A stretch of DNA of 64,000 bases, from contig NC_065406.1 of assembly GCF_024362695.1 (NCBI RefSeq), forward strand, positions 13,578,001 through 13,642,000, read 5' to 3'. This DNA comes from Pectinophora gossypiella (Eukaryota; Arthropoda; Insecta; Lepidoptera; Gelechiidae). Every line of letters begins with the position of its first letter. Positions within the stretch are counted from its first letter, which is position 1. The notes beneath the pieces were generated by a model. The model did not search any database, was not told the origin of the DNA, and saw only the letters and a list, made by a program, of their open reading frames with translations. The position numbers and the translations under genes were made by a program. Of this stretch, positions 30,861 to 40,958 are shown piece after piece.

Positions 30861-31261
30861 TAGGCAGATGAGTATAGCACACACCCACTCCTTGACAGCT
30901 ATTTATCTTATTGTTCCAAAAACAGAGTAAAATATTCAAGTCCCTTGTAGTAGGGGCGGGCCTATTGCCATTAACCGGGCACAAATCCTGAAAACCACGT
31001 GATATCAATTATGTATGATCCTGACATGAATTCATCAAACTCACAAAGTCAATTCAGTGGTTTATAGCCCGAGCCCTTACCTTTACCCTAGTGGTAAATA
31101 AGTGTTCGTTTATGTATGTACTTGGCATCAATACATACCATAAAGGCAAGTACATCCTCTGTAAGTCAGTTCTAAATTAGGTCATCATTAATTTAAGAGC
31201 CACTCTCTAGTCGATTAAGCATTATCCATGCTACATTTATAGGAAAAAATAGGAATAAAAA

Positions 31262-31362
31262 ATCTAGTCGTTAAATGAGCCATGTCCAGGGCCTTTGGCT
31301 CTACAACCCTGACACCGGGTTGATGAGATTGGTAACCCACCTCACAACCCAAACGAGAGGAG
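31262..31362 (+). mobile_element. SINE-A tail fragment
   Basis: AGTCGTTAAATGAGCCATGT, CAGGGCCTTTGGC and CCTGACACCGGGTTGATGAG to CACAACCCAAACGAG. Confidence 0.75.
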
Positions 31363-31365
31363 AGG

Positions 31366-31650
31366 AGCTCGGTGGCGCAGCGGTAAACGCACTCGGTCTG
31401 CGATTGTTGAAGTTAAGCAACTTTCGCAAAGGCCGGTCATATGATTGGTGACCACAAAAAAAAGTTTTCATCTCGAGCTCCTCCGTGCTTCGGAAGGCAC
31501 GTTAAGTCGTTGGTCCCGGCTGCATTAGCAGTCGTTAATAACCATCAATCCGCACTGGGCCCGCGTGGTGGTATAAGGCCCGATCTCCCTATCGATCCAT
31601 AGGGAAGGCCCGTGCCCCAGTAGTGGGGACGTTTATGGGCTGATGATGAT
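31366..31650 (+). mobile_element. SINE-5S copy, full length
   Basis: All modules are in order: tRNA-like GAGCTCGGTGGCGCAGCGG; 5S-like TGAAGTTAAGCAACTTTCGC and GGCCGGTCATATGATTGGTG then ACCAC; A-rich spacer; core TCCGTGCTTCGGAAGGCACG; CCGCACTGGGCCCGCGTGG; a palindromic CCTATCGATCCATAGG block; tail GTGGGGACGTTTATGGGCTG and (ATG)n. Best local reference with 56117. Confidence 0.92.
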
Positions 31651-31745
31651 GGTCTCCTTGTTGCCTTCCGCCCGCAGTACTCTGTCTGACTTGAGGGAGA
31701 TGGTGCTCAGAGTAGTCTATTTCAAAGCCGTACTAGGACTCATAC

Positions 31746-32460
31746 ATGAAACAGATTAAAGACAAACGTCGTGTCTTATAATGACTCCTGTTCTCCGTCT
31801 CTGAATAGTACTAACAGTTACTATTGCCCTATGTCAGGTTTCAGGTTACAGTTCCTGTGAGTTGCCTCTTTCGTCCTGCATTGCCGTACCGATGGCTCCC
31901 ATCACCGCGTCTTCAAACGTTGAGGTCTTCACCCGTATCCCTGGGCAAGAGTTCTACAATATGCCCCGTAGCAGATCTGGGTCCCAATTCGAACTCAGTC
32001 ACCATCTTACTTCACTAAATTAGGTATCTGCAGTAAAGTTATAGTCTTTGTATCAATATACAAAGAAGTCTTTGAAATTATATATGAGGAAACTTTTATA
32101 CACAATGTTCACAGTCCTTAACTTAGCTCATTACAATTACGAACTGCCAAAACTTCACATATATAATGAAAACAAACAACAAAGTTCTCTTCCTTTACGC
32201 ATTTTCCAATAAACAGGTCGCACTTGAAAAGTTTTAAGGAGTTACAAAAATGGTTCAAAATTATCCTAAAAACGGTTACTTTAGAGCGTGAAATTTAAAA
32301 TTACAATTACTTATTCTGTAATTTACCAGGGTCCGCTAGACTACCTAACCTAATTGACAGGTCCATTTTTTTACTATCGAACCTACATGACTAACTCGAG
32401 TAGAAAATCAGCCCAGTCACATAGGTAAAAAAAAGTAAATATTATTTATTTACCAAATAA
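31746..32460. other. No gene recognised
   Basis: A + frame at 31824-32018 is rich in P, S and R and has no known motif. 32335-32400 contains a short piece resembling the SINE-D body (TTGACAGGTCC). Otherwise unassigned. Confidence 0.4.
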
Positions 32461-32463
32461 AGT

Positions 32464-32662
32464 GACCACAAAAAAAAGTTTTCATCTCGAGCTCCTCCGT
32501 GCTTCGGAAGGCACGTTAAGCCGTTGGTCCCGGCTGCATCAGCAGTCGTTAATAACCATCAACCCGCGTGGTGGTTTAAGGCCCGATCTCCCTATCCATC
32601 CATAGGGAAGGCCCGTGCCCCAACAGTGGGAATGTTATGGGCTGATGATGATGATGATGACT
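32464..32662 (+). mobile_element. SINE-5S copy, 5' truncated, with TSD
   Basis: Begins in the spacer after the 5S-like head (GACCACAAAAAAAAGTTTTC) and runs to (GATGAT)n. The 9-bp duplication AAATAAAGT flanks it at 32455-32463 and 32663-32671. This proves that the truncation occurred on insertion. Confidence 0.9.
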
Positions 32663-32747
32663 AAATAAAGTAAAATTAACATAAGTTAATAGCGGGCCCT
32701 GCACTAGAGTTTCCCCTGTATCGCAGTAGTTTACTTTAGTATGCGAT

Positions 32748-32925
32748 GGAGTCTCTCTCTCTTTATTTAAGAGCTGCGCTCTTGTCGGTGGAGTAATCGC
32801 CTCCATTTTCATTACAACATAGATAGGGCGTGTAGAACGGTGGTTACCCAATCGCCTTCCGTTCCGCAGTACACCGACCAATTTCTCAATCGATGATGTT
32901 CTTGCTAGAGCCCTACCAGAATCAA
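32748..32925 (-). mobile_element. LINE-K-related 3' end
   Basis: The left end GAGCTGCGCTCTTGTCGGTG shares the LINE-K tail (on minus). The body ATAGATAGGGCGTGTAGAAC, TTCCGTTCCGCAGTACACCG matches 44985-45175. Confidence 0.75.
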
Positions 32926-32929
32926 TTAA

Positions 32930-33683
32930 AAAACTAGCCTTTTGACTAATGAGTAAATCTAGACGCGGGGGCGTGTCAAGCCAAGTTCAGCATTAATTTT
33001 ATCTTAAATTGCTAATTACAGTACAAAGACTCGGTTTTTAGTACGTTACGTGATAACTTTTTCTGTATACTCACTGCCGAGCACAAATTTCCCTTCAATC
33101 ACCCAGAGGGCGTAAGGAACATCTCCACCACTCTGCCCCTGTGCGCATTGGAGGTATTTAGACTAATAAAATCTCTCTGTGAATTTTACGACATGCCCGT
33201 AGCTGAAGAGAAGAAAATAAAACCCATTCAGAAAATATTAAGAGCTAATAATAGTCTTGATATTTTTGCTGTTGTATTTTAGATTTTATAAAAATGCAAA
33301 AGGGTAGATTCCAAATGAAAAAGCCACCTATATGTATAAATAACTTAAATAGAAAAAAGAAAACGTTTTTGTCACCTTTAGATCTGTCTTTATTTAGTAA
33401 TAAGAATTTCATAATTTATCTTTGCCCTAATAAGTACCCTCCACCTTTAAACAAATAATAAAAGTATAAAGGTAAAATAATAAATTGAACTTACCAGCTC
33501 CGATCTCCAGTACTATAAAGGTTCTTTTTCCGCGTAAAAACAGTGCGGACACGAGAGGATTGCGCACAGTAATCGTAGTCTAACTACTATCTACAACGTA
33601 GCAATTCATTTCCGTAGCAAGCAGCTACGCGGCGTAGCAAATATCTGTAGTACAAACATCAAACCGCCGGCATCATCTTTTTT
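32930..33683. other. No gene recognised
   Basis: AT-rich, no matched repeat. 33590-33640 has repeated GTAGCAA motifs. No coding frame. Confidence 0.45.
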
Positions 33684-33697
33684 ATTTTCATAAAACC

Positions 33698-34067
33698 CCA
33701 AAAAGAAAACCACAGGAGCCGTTGTAGCCCAGTTGGTAGAACGCTTGCCTCTCACCTTGACACCGCAGGTTCGAATCCAACACAGGCCTAACGATTGTCG
33801 AATTGGTTTTCGAATTCATAATTCGATCATCACGATCACGGGAATATCACGTTCAGCCATGAAGAAAAACATCGTGAGGAAATCCACATTCCTGAGATAT
33901 GCATTTTCGGCAGCATGTGACTTAACCTGTATTGTATTGGGCTGGTTTTCCCTTTGCGAGTTGGAAGGTCCGGCAGGCAATCGCTTCTTTAAAGAACCGG
34001 ACCTGTCAAATCTTCAGGATAGGTAAGTGAATTCTGTGAAAAACGGTATAATGCTAGGAAGATGATG
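33698..34067 (+). mobile_element. SINE-D copy, full length, 14-bp TSD
   Basis: The tRNA-like head at 33717 reads GAGCCGTTGTAGCCCAGTTG (A box TAGCCCAGTTGG) and CGCAGGTTCGAATCCAACAC (B box). The body includes ACATCGTGAGGAAATCCACA, GACCTGTCAAATCTTCAGGA and an end with GATGATG. The 14-base duplication ATTTTCATAAAACC flanks it at 33684-33697 and 34068-34081. About 19 bases (CCAAAAAGAAAACCACAG) precede the head inside the duplication. The ORF over this copy is not a gene. Confidence 0.92.
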
Positions 34068-34214
34068 ATTTTCATAAAACCACACCCGTGACTGTATCGA
34101 GGTAGACAGAGCTTTACCTGAGAGCCAGTCTATATTCAACAAAGTATGATCAAGTATTAAGGATTTATAAGATATCATCACTTGTATATTATGTACAAAA
34201 TGTATAGCACGTAC

Positions 34215-34600
34215 AGTGATTTTTTTTGACGTATCTTATTGTAGATTTGCCGCAGATGGCATTAACTACTTGGCCGGACAAATGGGGAACGCTGAAGGCT
34301 CTCATCCGGTACAACATTTAAGACAACAGGTCTGAGGGTGCCCAGTTGGGCGCGAACCTCGGCTCAGGGCGTCGTCTGAGAGCAAAAATATTTGAAAAAA
34401 TTAATCGCCCTAGTGGGTCTATAGCGATAAGCGCTGATTAAGGGAAATCGTCGACCACGCTGGCGGGGTCGGTATCGGGGTCCTGAAGTGTTTGGTGTCG
34501 CGAGCTGATTGGCTGCCTCTATGGCTAGAGTAATCGGGTCGTCGGGATCGTATATTATGTCCTTCGGACGCCGACACTTTTCAGTACCGTACAGTAAAAA
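34215..34600 (-). mobile_element. LINE-E 3' portion, long copy
   Basis: On the minus strand it contains the coding end (YDPDDPITLAIEAANQLATP region), the CCGCCAGCGTGGTCGACGAT stretch and the common 3' end CGGCAAATCTACAATAAG. It is almost colinear with 50825-51210. Confidence 0.8.
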
Positions 34601-34856
34601 ATAATTACCCTATCGCCCATAGAGATAAGGACACGTGCTTCGATTATTAACACGTCATTAAAGAACAGGTACATAATGACAAAACCGCCACACTACTCGA
34701 CAACCGATTGGGAGGCGTGACTTCTGCTACTAAAAATCATTATGTGCAGGCTTTTTTAGACTTGGCGATACGACTGCGACTATAATTTTACTTTTTATTT
34801 TCTGGCCTAAAACCTTGGCCAAGTTGCAAACGATTGTCAGTGTATTTTTGTTATAC

Positions 34857-35195
34857 TTCATTCGGTATAATCTAAATAATTAATACGAAGTGGTGTTTTG
34901 TGGTTAATGATCGCATTAAGTTAGTCGGAAGACATTCGTGAGTGTTATTGTATCGGAGTATTCAATAAACAAAGTGTATCTGCCTATTTTCGCTTCGTGG
35001 CAGGAAGCGGCTTCATAACTCGAAAGTTTATGCGGACTTTTGAGTTAATTCGTTTGGGGTTCGGAGTAGGAGTCTACTCTGAGGGTGGGGGCTTAGGTTT
35101 CATCATCATCACCTTTCATCATTTCATTAATCATCAAGAAAAAAATACGTAAGACATGCCTGTAATGGGCATAGTTCCCTTTGCCTTGCCCTTCG
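34857..35195. repeat. Internal part of the 13150-17836 TIR element (unoccupied paralogue)
   Basis: AATCTAAATAATTAATACGA, GATCGCATTAAGTTAGTC, GCTTCATAACTCGAAAG and GGGCTTAGGTTTCATCATC run without interruption into CTTTCATCATTTCATTAATC. In the other copy the LINE sits at GGTTT/CATCATC. TIRs are missing on both sides. Confidence 0.8.
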
Positions 35196-35344
35196 GGGAA
35201 AACCAAAACAAAACAAAATGTCTATGGGTCGTGTATAGATTGAAGAGTAATAATCGTACATGTATCCGATAATACGTATTTTAAATTTGTCAGAGAAAAG
35301 CTCACGTGAAGCTTACTTTATGTAAAAAAGCCTATTATAAGATT

Positions 35345-35575
35345 AATGATTACCTAAATGATAAAAATGTCTGGTATTGAAAGTGTTCCTATAGTTATTA
35401 AATAACTTGTAATGTACCCTCATTGATTTAAAAGATGTGTTGCTGTTGCAGTTTCTTGTCATTTCTTCTCCTCAGCCATAACACCTTGCGAAATGACGTA
35501 AATTGAAAAATGTTACATTGACCTTCAACAAGTTTATCCATGATAATTACGTTGAAAAATGATTCTGATTCTGAT
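35345..35575 (-). repeat. Dispersed repeat R2
   Basis: Inverted copy of 7830-8085. It ends in repeats of TGATTCTGATTC. Confidence 0.7.
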
Positions 35576-35619
35576 TCTATCCCTACCCTGGGGCACGATG
35601 CTTTATTTTTTTTTATACG

Positions 35620-35700
35620 GGAATAGATAGAATAGAATAGAAGTTTATTGCAAGTCACAAGTTATACAAGGTGTTGTATTTAATATACGTACATGTGACG
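35620..35700 (-). mobile_element. LINE 3' end with (TATTC)n tail
   Basis: ATAGATAGAATAGAATAGAA followed by GTTTATTGCAAGTCACAAG, i.e. a poly-A-signal region and tail on the minus strand. The tail type is the same as at 3790. Confidence 0.55.
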
Positions 35701-35779
35701 CCCTGCTAGGACACAGCAAACAAGGGGGGCAACTAGTTGCCAATTACTTAAAAACTATAACTACTAACTTATGTACTTA

Positions 35780-35888
35780 CTGAATGTGGAGGAAGCAAGA
35801 CAAGTGTGTCAGGATCGAAGCAAATGGAATTCTATAGTCTCTGCTTACCCCGGTGGGAAATAGGCGTGAGTTTATGTATGTATGTATA
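35780..35888 (+). mobile_element. LINE-F 3' end
   Basis: AATGTGGAGGAAGCAAGACA through GGCGTGAGTTTATGTATGTA; nearly identical to the end of 1856-2031. Confidence 0.85.
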
Positions 35889-35963
35889 TAACTTCGGAAC
35901 TTTTACGCTGAAATCTATTTATGTATAATACCTATTTATTTAGAGCTATATTGAAGTATAAGT

Positions 35964-36298
35964 CATCATAAACTGCCTATATACGTCCCACTGCTGGGCA
36001 CAGGCCTCCCCTCAATCAACCGGAGGGGGTATGGAGCATACTCCACCACGCTGCTCCACTGCGGGTTGGTGGAGGTGTTTTTTACGGCTAATAGCCGGGA
36101 CCAACGGCTTAACGTGCCCTCCGAAGCACGGAATCATCTTACTTTTTCGGACAATCAGGTGATTCAAGCCTGAAAAGTCCTTACCAAACAAAGGACAGTC
36201 TCACAAAGTGATTTCGACAATGTCCCCATCGGGAATCGAACCCGGACCTCCAGATCGTGAGCCTAACGCTCTAACCACTAGATCACGGAGGCTGTTAT
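35964..36298 (-). mobile_element. SINE-B copy, full length, 11-bp TSD
   Basis: On the minus strand: tRNA-like head GCCTCCGTGATCTAGTGGTT and B box GGTTCGATTCCCGATGGGG, then ACTTTGTGAGACTGTCCTTT, CACCTGATTGTCCGAAAAAG, the shared core, the AACCCGCAGTGGAGCAGCG block, CTCCGGTTGATTGAGGGGAG and CAGCAGTGGGACGTATATAG. GAAGTATAAGT flanks it at 35953-35963 and 36299-36309. Confidence 0.93.
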
Positions 36299-36309
36299 GA
36301 AGTATAAGT

Positions 36310-36658
36310 ACCTACTATATTATATTTATAATATCATCATTAAAAAAATCTGTAACATTATAATAACATTTACTAATAAGGAATCTTTTTAGACTATTAG
36401 AGAATGCATGTAATTTTTCAGTACTTTTTATTTTATTCGGTAGATGGATGTATATTTTTATTAGCATGCGATGGGGACTATTAGATACTAGTTTTATACT
36501 TGTTGCCGGTTTTATCAATTTATATTTGTTGCGATCATTTCTTTTATTAATATTGTCTATTATGCAGATTACTTTATTCAATGTATTTTTTATGGCACTC
36601 ACCCGTGCTTAAGGAAACTCACACCTGGTTTTGTTTTACCATGCGTGGAGCTATAGAC
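36310..36658. other. No gene recognised
   Basis: AT-rich with one 95-residue minus frame of low complexity (rich in K, N, I); probably chance. Confidence 0.45.
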
Positions 36659-36661
36659 TTA

Positions 36662-36825
36662 GGCTGCATTTCCATTGACGCGGAGCTGTGCGGAGATGAC
36701 AATGTGCAGGAATCGAGAAGAGTGACAGAGCGTCTTCGTTTTTCGCTCTCTCGAACGCTGTGATTGGTCAAATCCGCACATCTCCGCTCTTCTCCGCCCA
36801 TCTCCGCGTCAGTGGAAACCCGGCC
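36662..36825. mobile_element. PIF/Harbinger-type MITE, 164 bp
   Basis: Flanked by TTA (36659-36661, 36826-36828). The TIRs: GGCTGCATTTCCATTGACGC then GGAG; right complement GGCCGGGTTTCCACTGACGC then GGAG. Subterminal GCGGAGATG is repeated several times. The 3-bp TTA and the TTTCCA.TGACGCGGAG ends fit Harbinger MITEs. Confidence 0.88.
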
Positions 36826-36910
36826 TTATCGGTCTAAAATATATTCGTACTCAATATTTTATATAGATGGCGCTGACGTCGGCTTAATGACGATGGTTGT
36901 AATACATTCA

Positions 36911-37085
36911 CACATAAACTCACGCCCGTAATCCCTAAAGGGGTGGGCAGAGCCACAAGTAACCAAAGACAACTTGCAGCTACTGTTGATACGATGTCGT
37001 AAGCTGGATATGATGAACCTTATGGTGATAAGGGATCAGCCTATCGCCCATAATATTAGTCCATCATGTTAGAGGACACAATCCC
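36911..37085 (-). mobile_element. LINE-G 3' end
   Basis: CATAAACTCACGCCCGTAAT, GGGGTGGGCAGAGCCACAAG, GAACCTTATGGTGATAAGGG and CCTATCGCCCATAATATTAG. Mirror of 41905-42160. Confidence 0.8.
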
Positions 37086-37465
37086 TTTGTCGGATCGGTC
37101 GGGTTGTCGATAATTATAAAAGGTCGATAAAATTCGCATGGACAGAAGGAAGACGCGATGTAACTAGTCTTTGTATGTAAACGTCCTCATGATCGGAAGG
37201 GGAAGCCGCTGGGTCGCAGGGGAAACGAATTGACATCCGACTTAATTGAAAACGTGTCGCGACGATTCAGCTGTACACGTACCATTGTTTACGTTTTTAT
37301 ACGTTCGCTCTTTAATTAACATTTCCGCGAATACGGTATTTGGCTGGGTCAAAGATAAATTGTAAAAATACTAATCTAGAAATAAAAGCCGGCCTAAGAT
37401 GATTAAAAATAAAACTCTTTTTACTTTGCAACTTATTTTCGAACGTTACACTGAGTTCAATGTAT
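37086..37465. other. No gene recognised
   Basis: No matched repeat and no coding frame. Confidence 0.45.
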
Positions 37466-37613
37466 GTACAGTCACGAGCATTAATATGTATACACTTTGG
37501 TACCATGTCACGTTAACTTTTTTGACAAATTGAACTGTAAGTCTCACTAAATTTCAAATATGTTAGTGCGACAGAGTCCTAAAGTGGGTACATTATATTG
37601 CTCATGACTGTAC
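37466..37613. mobile_element. MITE-A copy
   Basis: GTACAGTCACGAGCATTAAT to ATTGCTCATGACTGTAC. TA at both borders. Confidence 0.85.
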
Positions 37614-37744
37614 TACACAAACTCCAAAGAAAACTATCGTTTTGACGTTTCGTAAAAAGTATCTCATTCCCTATAGGTTGCCAAGTGGCCTATTGCTACA
37701 AAGATTTTGATAATTAATACTTCTTTTCCCATATACCTACTTAC

Positions 37745-37830
37745 ATAACGGGATAAATAAGGGGCGAGAGCCCGCAACGCCCCCCATTTGTCCGGCCAAG
37801 TAGTTAATTTCATTTGACACAAATCTACAC
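37745..37830 (+). mobile_element. LINE-E 3' terminal scrap
   Basis: CCCCCATTTGTCCGGCCAAG and AGTTAATTTCATTTG then CAAATCTACA; only the last ~80 bp. Confidence 0.65.
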
Positions 37831-37927
37831 GAAATGGAATAAGCAGAGCCAAAAGTACAAAAGTAACATGCAGACATTTTTGTTACGAGATGTTCTAAAA
37901 TGTAAATTATGAAACATACTGTAACAA

Positions 37928-38240
37928 GAAAGCCGTGGTAGCTTAGTTGGAAAACGCTTGGCTGTCACTGTGAGGTCGTAGGTTTGAATTCCAACACGTT
38001 CATAAACCAATAATTGGAATTTATGTTTGGATGTTAAATGTTTATCACGTGCTCAGCCGTTAAGGAAAACGTCATGAGGAAACCCATATTCCCGAGAAAT
38101 GCGTTTCGGAAGTATACATGTGATCTAACCTGTATTAGGCTGGTTGGAAGGTCAGGTAAAAATCCGGACCTGTCGAATCCTCAGGTTAGATAAGCGAGCC
38201 CTGTGAGAAACGTGATAACGCTAGGGAGATGATGATGACG
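37928..38240 (+). mobile_element. SINE-D copy
   Basis: Head GCCGTGGTAGCTTAGTTGGA and GTAGGTTTGAATTCCAACAC, body GAGGAAACCCATATTCCCGA, TGTATTAGGCTGGTTGGAAG, GACCTGTCGAATCCTCAGG, end CGCTAGGGAGATGATGATG. An 11-bp or longer target duplication is not obvious. Confidence 0.85.
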
Positions 38241-38759
38241 GTGACGAGATAGTTAATCGCTCACAAAAATACAAAATAAAATAAAAAAAATATTAGAAGA
38301 CAATTGGCCACAATATTATTTAAATCTGTCTCATCTATGCCCCAAAACACATTAAACAAGCTGCAACTGAATTAAAATCAACCAGACGTTACAAAATTAA
38401 CCATTCGCTGTAATAAAATAAAACAATAGAAGAATTACAATAAAAGTCTACCTGAACGCAAACCGCGAGTATTTAACCGAAACAGAAAATATGTTTAAGT
38501 AAAATAAATTAAATTTCAGCATTTTCAACGACTGTCGGGTTTGATACGGACATACGGAGTTCAAGTTCGTCCAACATGAAAAATAAATTGATTATTTAAA
38601 CAAAGGAAGTAATTATAAACGTTGATAAAGCTAACAATATCTATCACCGTGGTTTAACAGAATGCTCGGTGAAGCTTGGGGACTGAGTTCACCTTCTAAT
38701 GGATGTATGTTGACTACCCCGATTGGCATATAGTGGTGCTAATTCCTGTAAATACCATC
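38241..38759. other. No gene; diverged repeat H near 38643-38735
   Basis: ACAGAATGCTCGGTGAAGCT and GACTACCCCGATTGGCATAT resemble repeat H. The remainder is A-rich and unassigned. Confidence 0.45.
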
Positions 38760-39110
38760 TAATTTTATTTTAAGTTATATCTGTCATTTTCTTATCCGCC
38801 GAAAAGGTAAAGGACGGGTAATCGACAAGCATAAAATTTATGGAACACACGTCAATTTTAAGGACAAATCTAAAACAACCGTCTAAAAATTTTACATCAG
38901 TCAATAACCCGGCACAGGTAAGTAGACAACACGTCAAACGGATTGCATACCAGCGACATACCTTTTTGATTCGCCCGGGTTATTCATTCATTTACTCATT
39001 CTTCCTAAAATTAAGAGCTGTGAATCATCCGTCCCTTTCCTTTTCGACGGATATGAAAATGACGGATATAACTTAAAATAAAATTAGGCGGTGTCTGCAG
39101 GAATCGGGGC
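38760..39110 (+). repeat. Dispersed repeat S
   Basis: GGGTAATCGACAAGCATAAA, ACACACGTCAATTTTAAG, ATACCTTTTTGATTCG and CGGGTTATTCATTCATTTAC recur in shorter form at 46905-47085. Both end at AGGAATCGGGGCCA. Element type unknown; the shorter copy lacks about 100 bp. Confidence 0.75.
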
Positions 39111-39218
39111 CAGTCTTGAGCTAATTGTTAATTTGTTCAAGATATGAATAGATACTTATTACTGGTTATTTTGGTTGCGTCTTCAAATGGTTTAGTTAGA
39201 CGTAGTGCGAAACTAAAT

Positions 39219-39277
39219 TATAAACAGCCTATATACGTACTGCTGGGCACATGCCTCCCCTCAATTAACCGGAGGGG
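39219..39277 (-). mobile_element. SINE-B, extreme 5' truncation with 12-bp TSD
   Basis: Only the last 59 bp of SINE-B are present (TATAAACAGCCTATATACGT ... CAATTAACCGGAGGGG). They are flanked by GCGAAACTAAAT at 39207-39218 and 39278-39289. Confidence 0.92.
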
Positions 39278-39357
39278 GCGAAACTAAATAACCAGCCGAA
39301 TATTCGGTTCGTTCTTATTCTGTTAGTTCACTATTCAGGGCATCTCTACTAATTAAT

Positions 39358-39793
39358 TCATATTAATATTATAAATGGGAAAGTGTATGATGTCTGTCTG
39401 TTTGTTTGTTTGTCTGTCTGTATTTCACGGCAAAACGGAGCGATGAATTGACGTGATTTTTATGTGATGATAGTTGAAGGGATAGATAATGACATAAGCT
39501 ACTTTTTGTCTCTTTATAACACCCCTCCCCCCCCTCCTTGTATCCTTCTCTCATTGTATCCTTATCTCACCCCTTGTATGAAGCATTCCGCAATTGGTAT
39601 GCGAACTATTTGTGACTAAAAAATAGTGCATCATTTTTGTTTCTGGAAATCTGCCCGCAACGCCTTCAAAGAGGGGGTGAAATTTTATATGGGCTTTTCG
39701 CATTTTTCAAGGTAGGAAGCTAAAAATTGGTACATTAGGAAAGGGGAACCGTGTGCCCGAATTAACGCGAGGGTGCCGCGGGCAAAAGCAAGT
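39358..39793 (+). mobile_element. Helitron-like (Lep1-type) element
   Basis: Starts TCATATTAATATTATAAATG, continues with a TGTTTGTTTGTTTGTCTGTC tract, CACGGCAAAACGGAGCGATG, AATTGACGTGATTTT and TAGTTGAAGGGATAGATAAT, and ends GCCGCGGGCAAAAGCAAGT. The middle (39560-39740) is not shared with the fragment at 11324. The canonical CTAGT end has changed to CAAGT. Confidence 0.65.
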
Positions 39794-40141
39794 ATGAAAA
39801 AAAAATGTATCCCACGATATGGATGGCCCGTGTGTCTCAAGAACCATGATTCATTAAACCTACATTTTCAATTTTACCTGCGCGGAGCTAAAGCAGAACA
39901 ATTTATCATTTTTGTCAAACTAAAACAATGGACCTTTACATACCAACTCGCCCTATCCCATTAGCTACACCCCCACCCACCAGTACTTTTAGTATGTTAT
40001 AAACACTATTCCTACAAATATGGCAAAATTCACTTTTACATGAATTATTTCCTCTATTTTTCCTTCACCGGGTGAACTACTAGACGATTGGCTATTCAAC
40101 TTTAAAACGTTAGTAAATAATTTTTGGGGACAATAGGGTAA
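39794..40141. other. No gene recognised
   Basis: A short + frame (39773-39964) overlaps the Helitron end and is not convincing. Confidence 0.4.
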
Positions 40142-40432
40142 CGGCCTTGAATGTTGTGCTCACGATCCGGAGGTCCCGGGTTCGAATCCCGGTGGGAACA
40201 AATCACAAAAATCACTTTGTGATCCCTAGTTTGGTTAGGACATTACAGGCTGATCACCTGATTGTCTAAAAAGTAAAAAGATCCGTGCTTCGGAAGGCAC
40301 GTTAAGCCATTGGTCCCGGTTATTACTTACTGATGTCAGTACGTAGTCGTTAGGGGCCTATGGCGGCTCAGTAATGACCCTGACACCAGGGTTGATGGGG
40401 TTGGTAATTCACCTCACAATCCACTCACTCAC
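40142..40432 (+). mobile_element. SINE-A copy, partly deleted head
   Basis: B box GGTCCCGGGTTCGAATCCC is intact while the A-box side is lost. The CAAATCACAAAAATCACTTT block, core (ATCCGTGCTTCGGAAGGCAC) and tail (CCTGACACCAGGGTTGATGG) are complete. Confidence 0.88.
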
Positions 40433-40675
40433 ATTTTATTAATTTTATTTATGGATTAAGTAACAATGAGTTCGATGTTTGACCGCTTTTATTGATGACG
40501 TGACAGACAGTATTTCCATACAAACTCCGAAGAAAAGTTTGTTTGTCTTTTGTTTTGAGGTTTCGAGTAAATAGAATTCGGTAATCTCTGTCTACCCAAG
40601 GAGAAATATGTATGTATGTAAAAATTGACACGGCCATATTTATATAAGAATGGCAGAATAATAAAAGTTTCCACC

Positions 40676-40822
40676 CTACGATCCCACCACCTTATGATCA
40701 TTTCGACTAACATCCTTCTTGCTTTTTTGTAATTGTTTTAGTGGAAATTTGATATGATATTGTTGTCTTTCTTTTTGTGTGTGTGTCCTTTCATAATAAA
40801 CTATTTCTTTTATATTCTATTA
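40676..40822 (+). mobile_element. LINE 3' UTR with TATTC tail
   Basis: Near-identical to 3650-3800. The two copies are 5' truncated at different points. Confidence 0.7.
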
Positions 40823-40958
40823 GTATTCTATAGTTTGGAAATGTCATATATTTTGATGTAATATTGGTACGATTCCAGTTCTTGGGTGGTGACTGTTCTC
40901 TGGAACTTCGCTCAAGGACGGACAATGTGCTCTTTTCTCGAAATCTGAAGAGGGACTG

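Larger units (their letters stand above)
31182..31745 (-). mobile_element. LINE-D 3' end holding nested SINEs
   Basis: 31182-31255 (TCATCATTAATTTAAGAGCC, CCATGCTAC) and 31651-31745 (GCCTTCCGCCCGCAGTACTC, AGAGTAGTCTATTTCAAAGC) are the two halves of the sequence found continuously at 57670-57842. The interval between them is filled by a SINE-A tail and a SINE-5S. Confidence 0.75.

Noticed and set aside
33717..33790. tRNA gene
   Set aside because: A and B boxes are good, but the acceptor stem does not pair and the head is fused to a SINE body flanked by a TSD. The same applies to heads at 24298, 27066, 36298 and 52288.
33733..34026. ORF of 97 codons
   Set aside because: Falls wholly inside a SINE-D copy.
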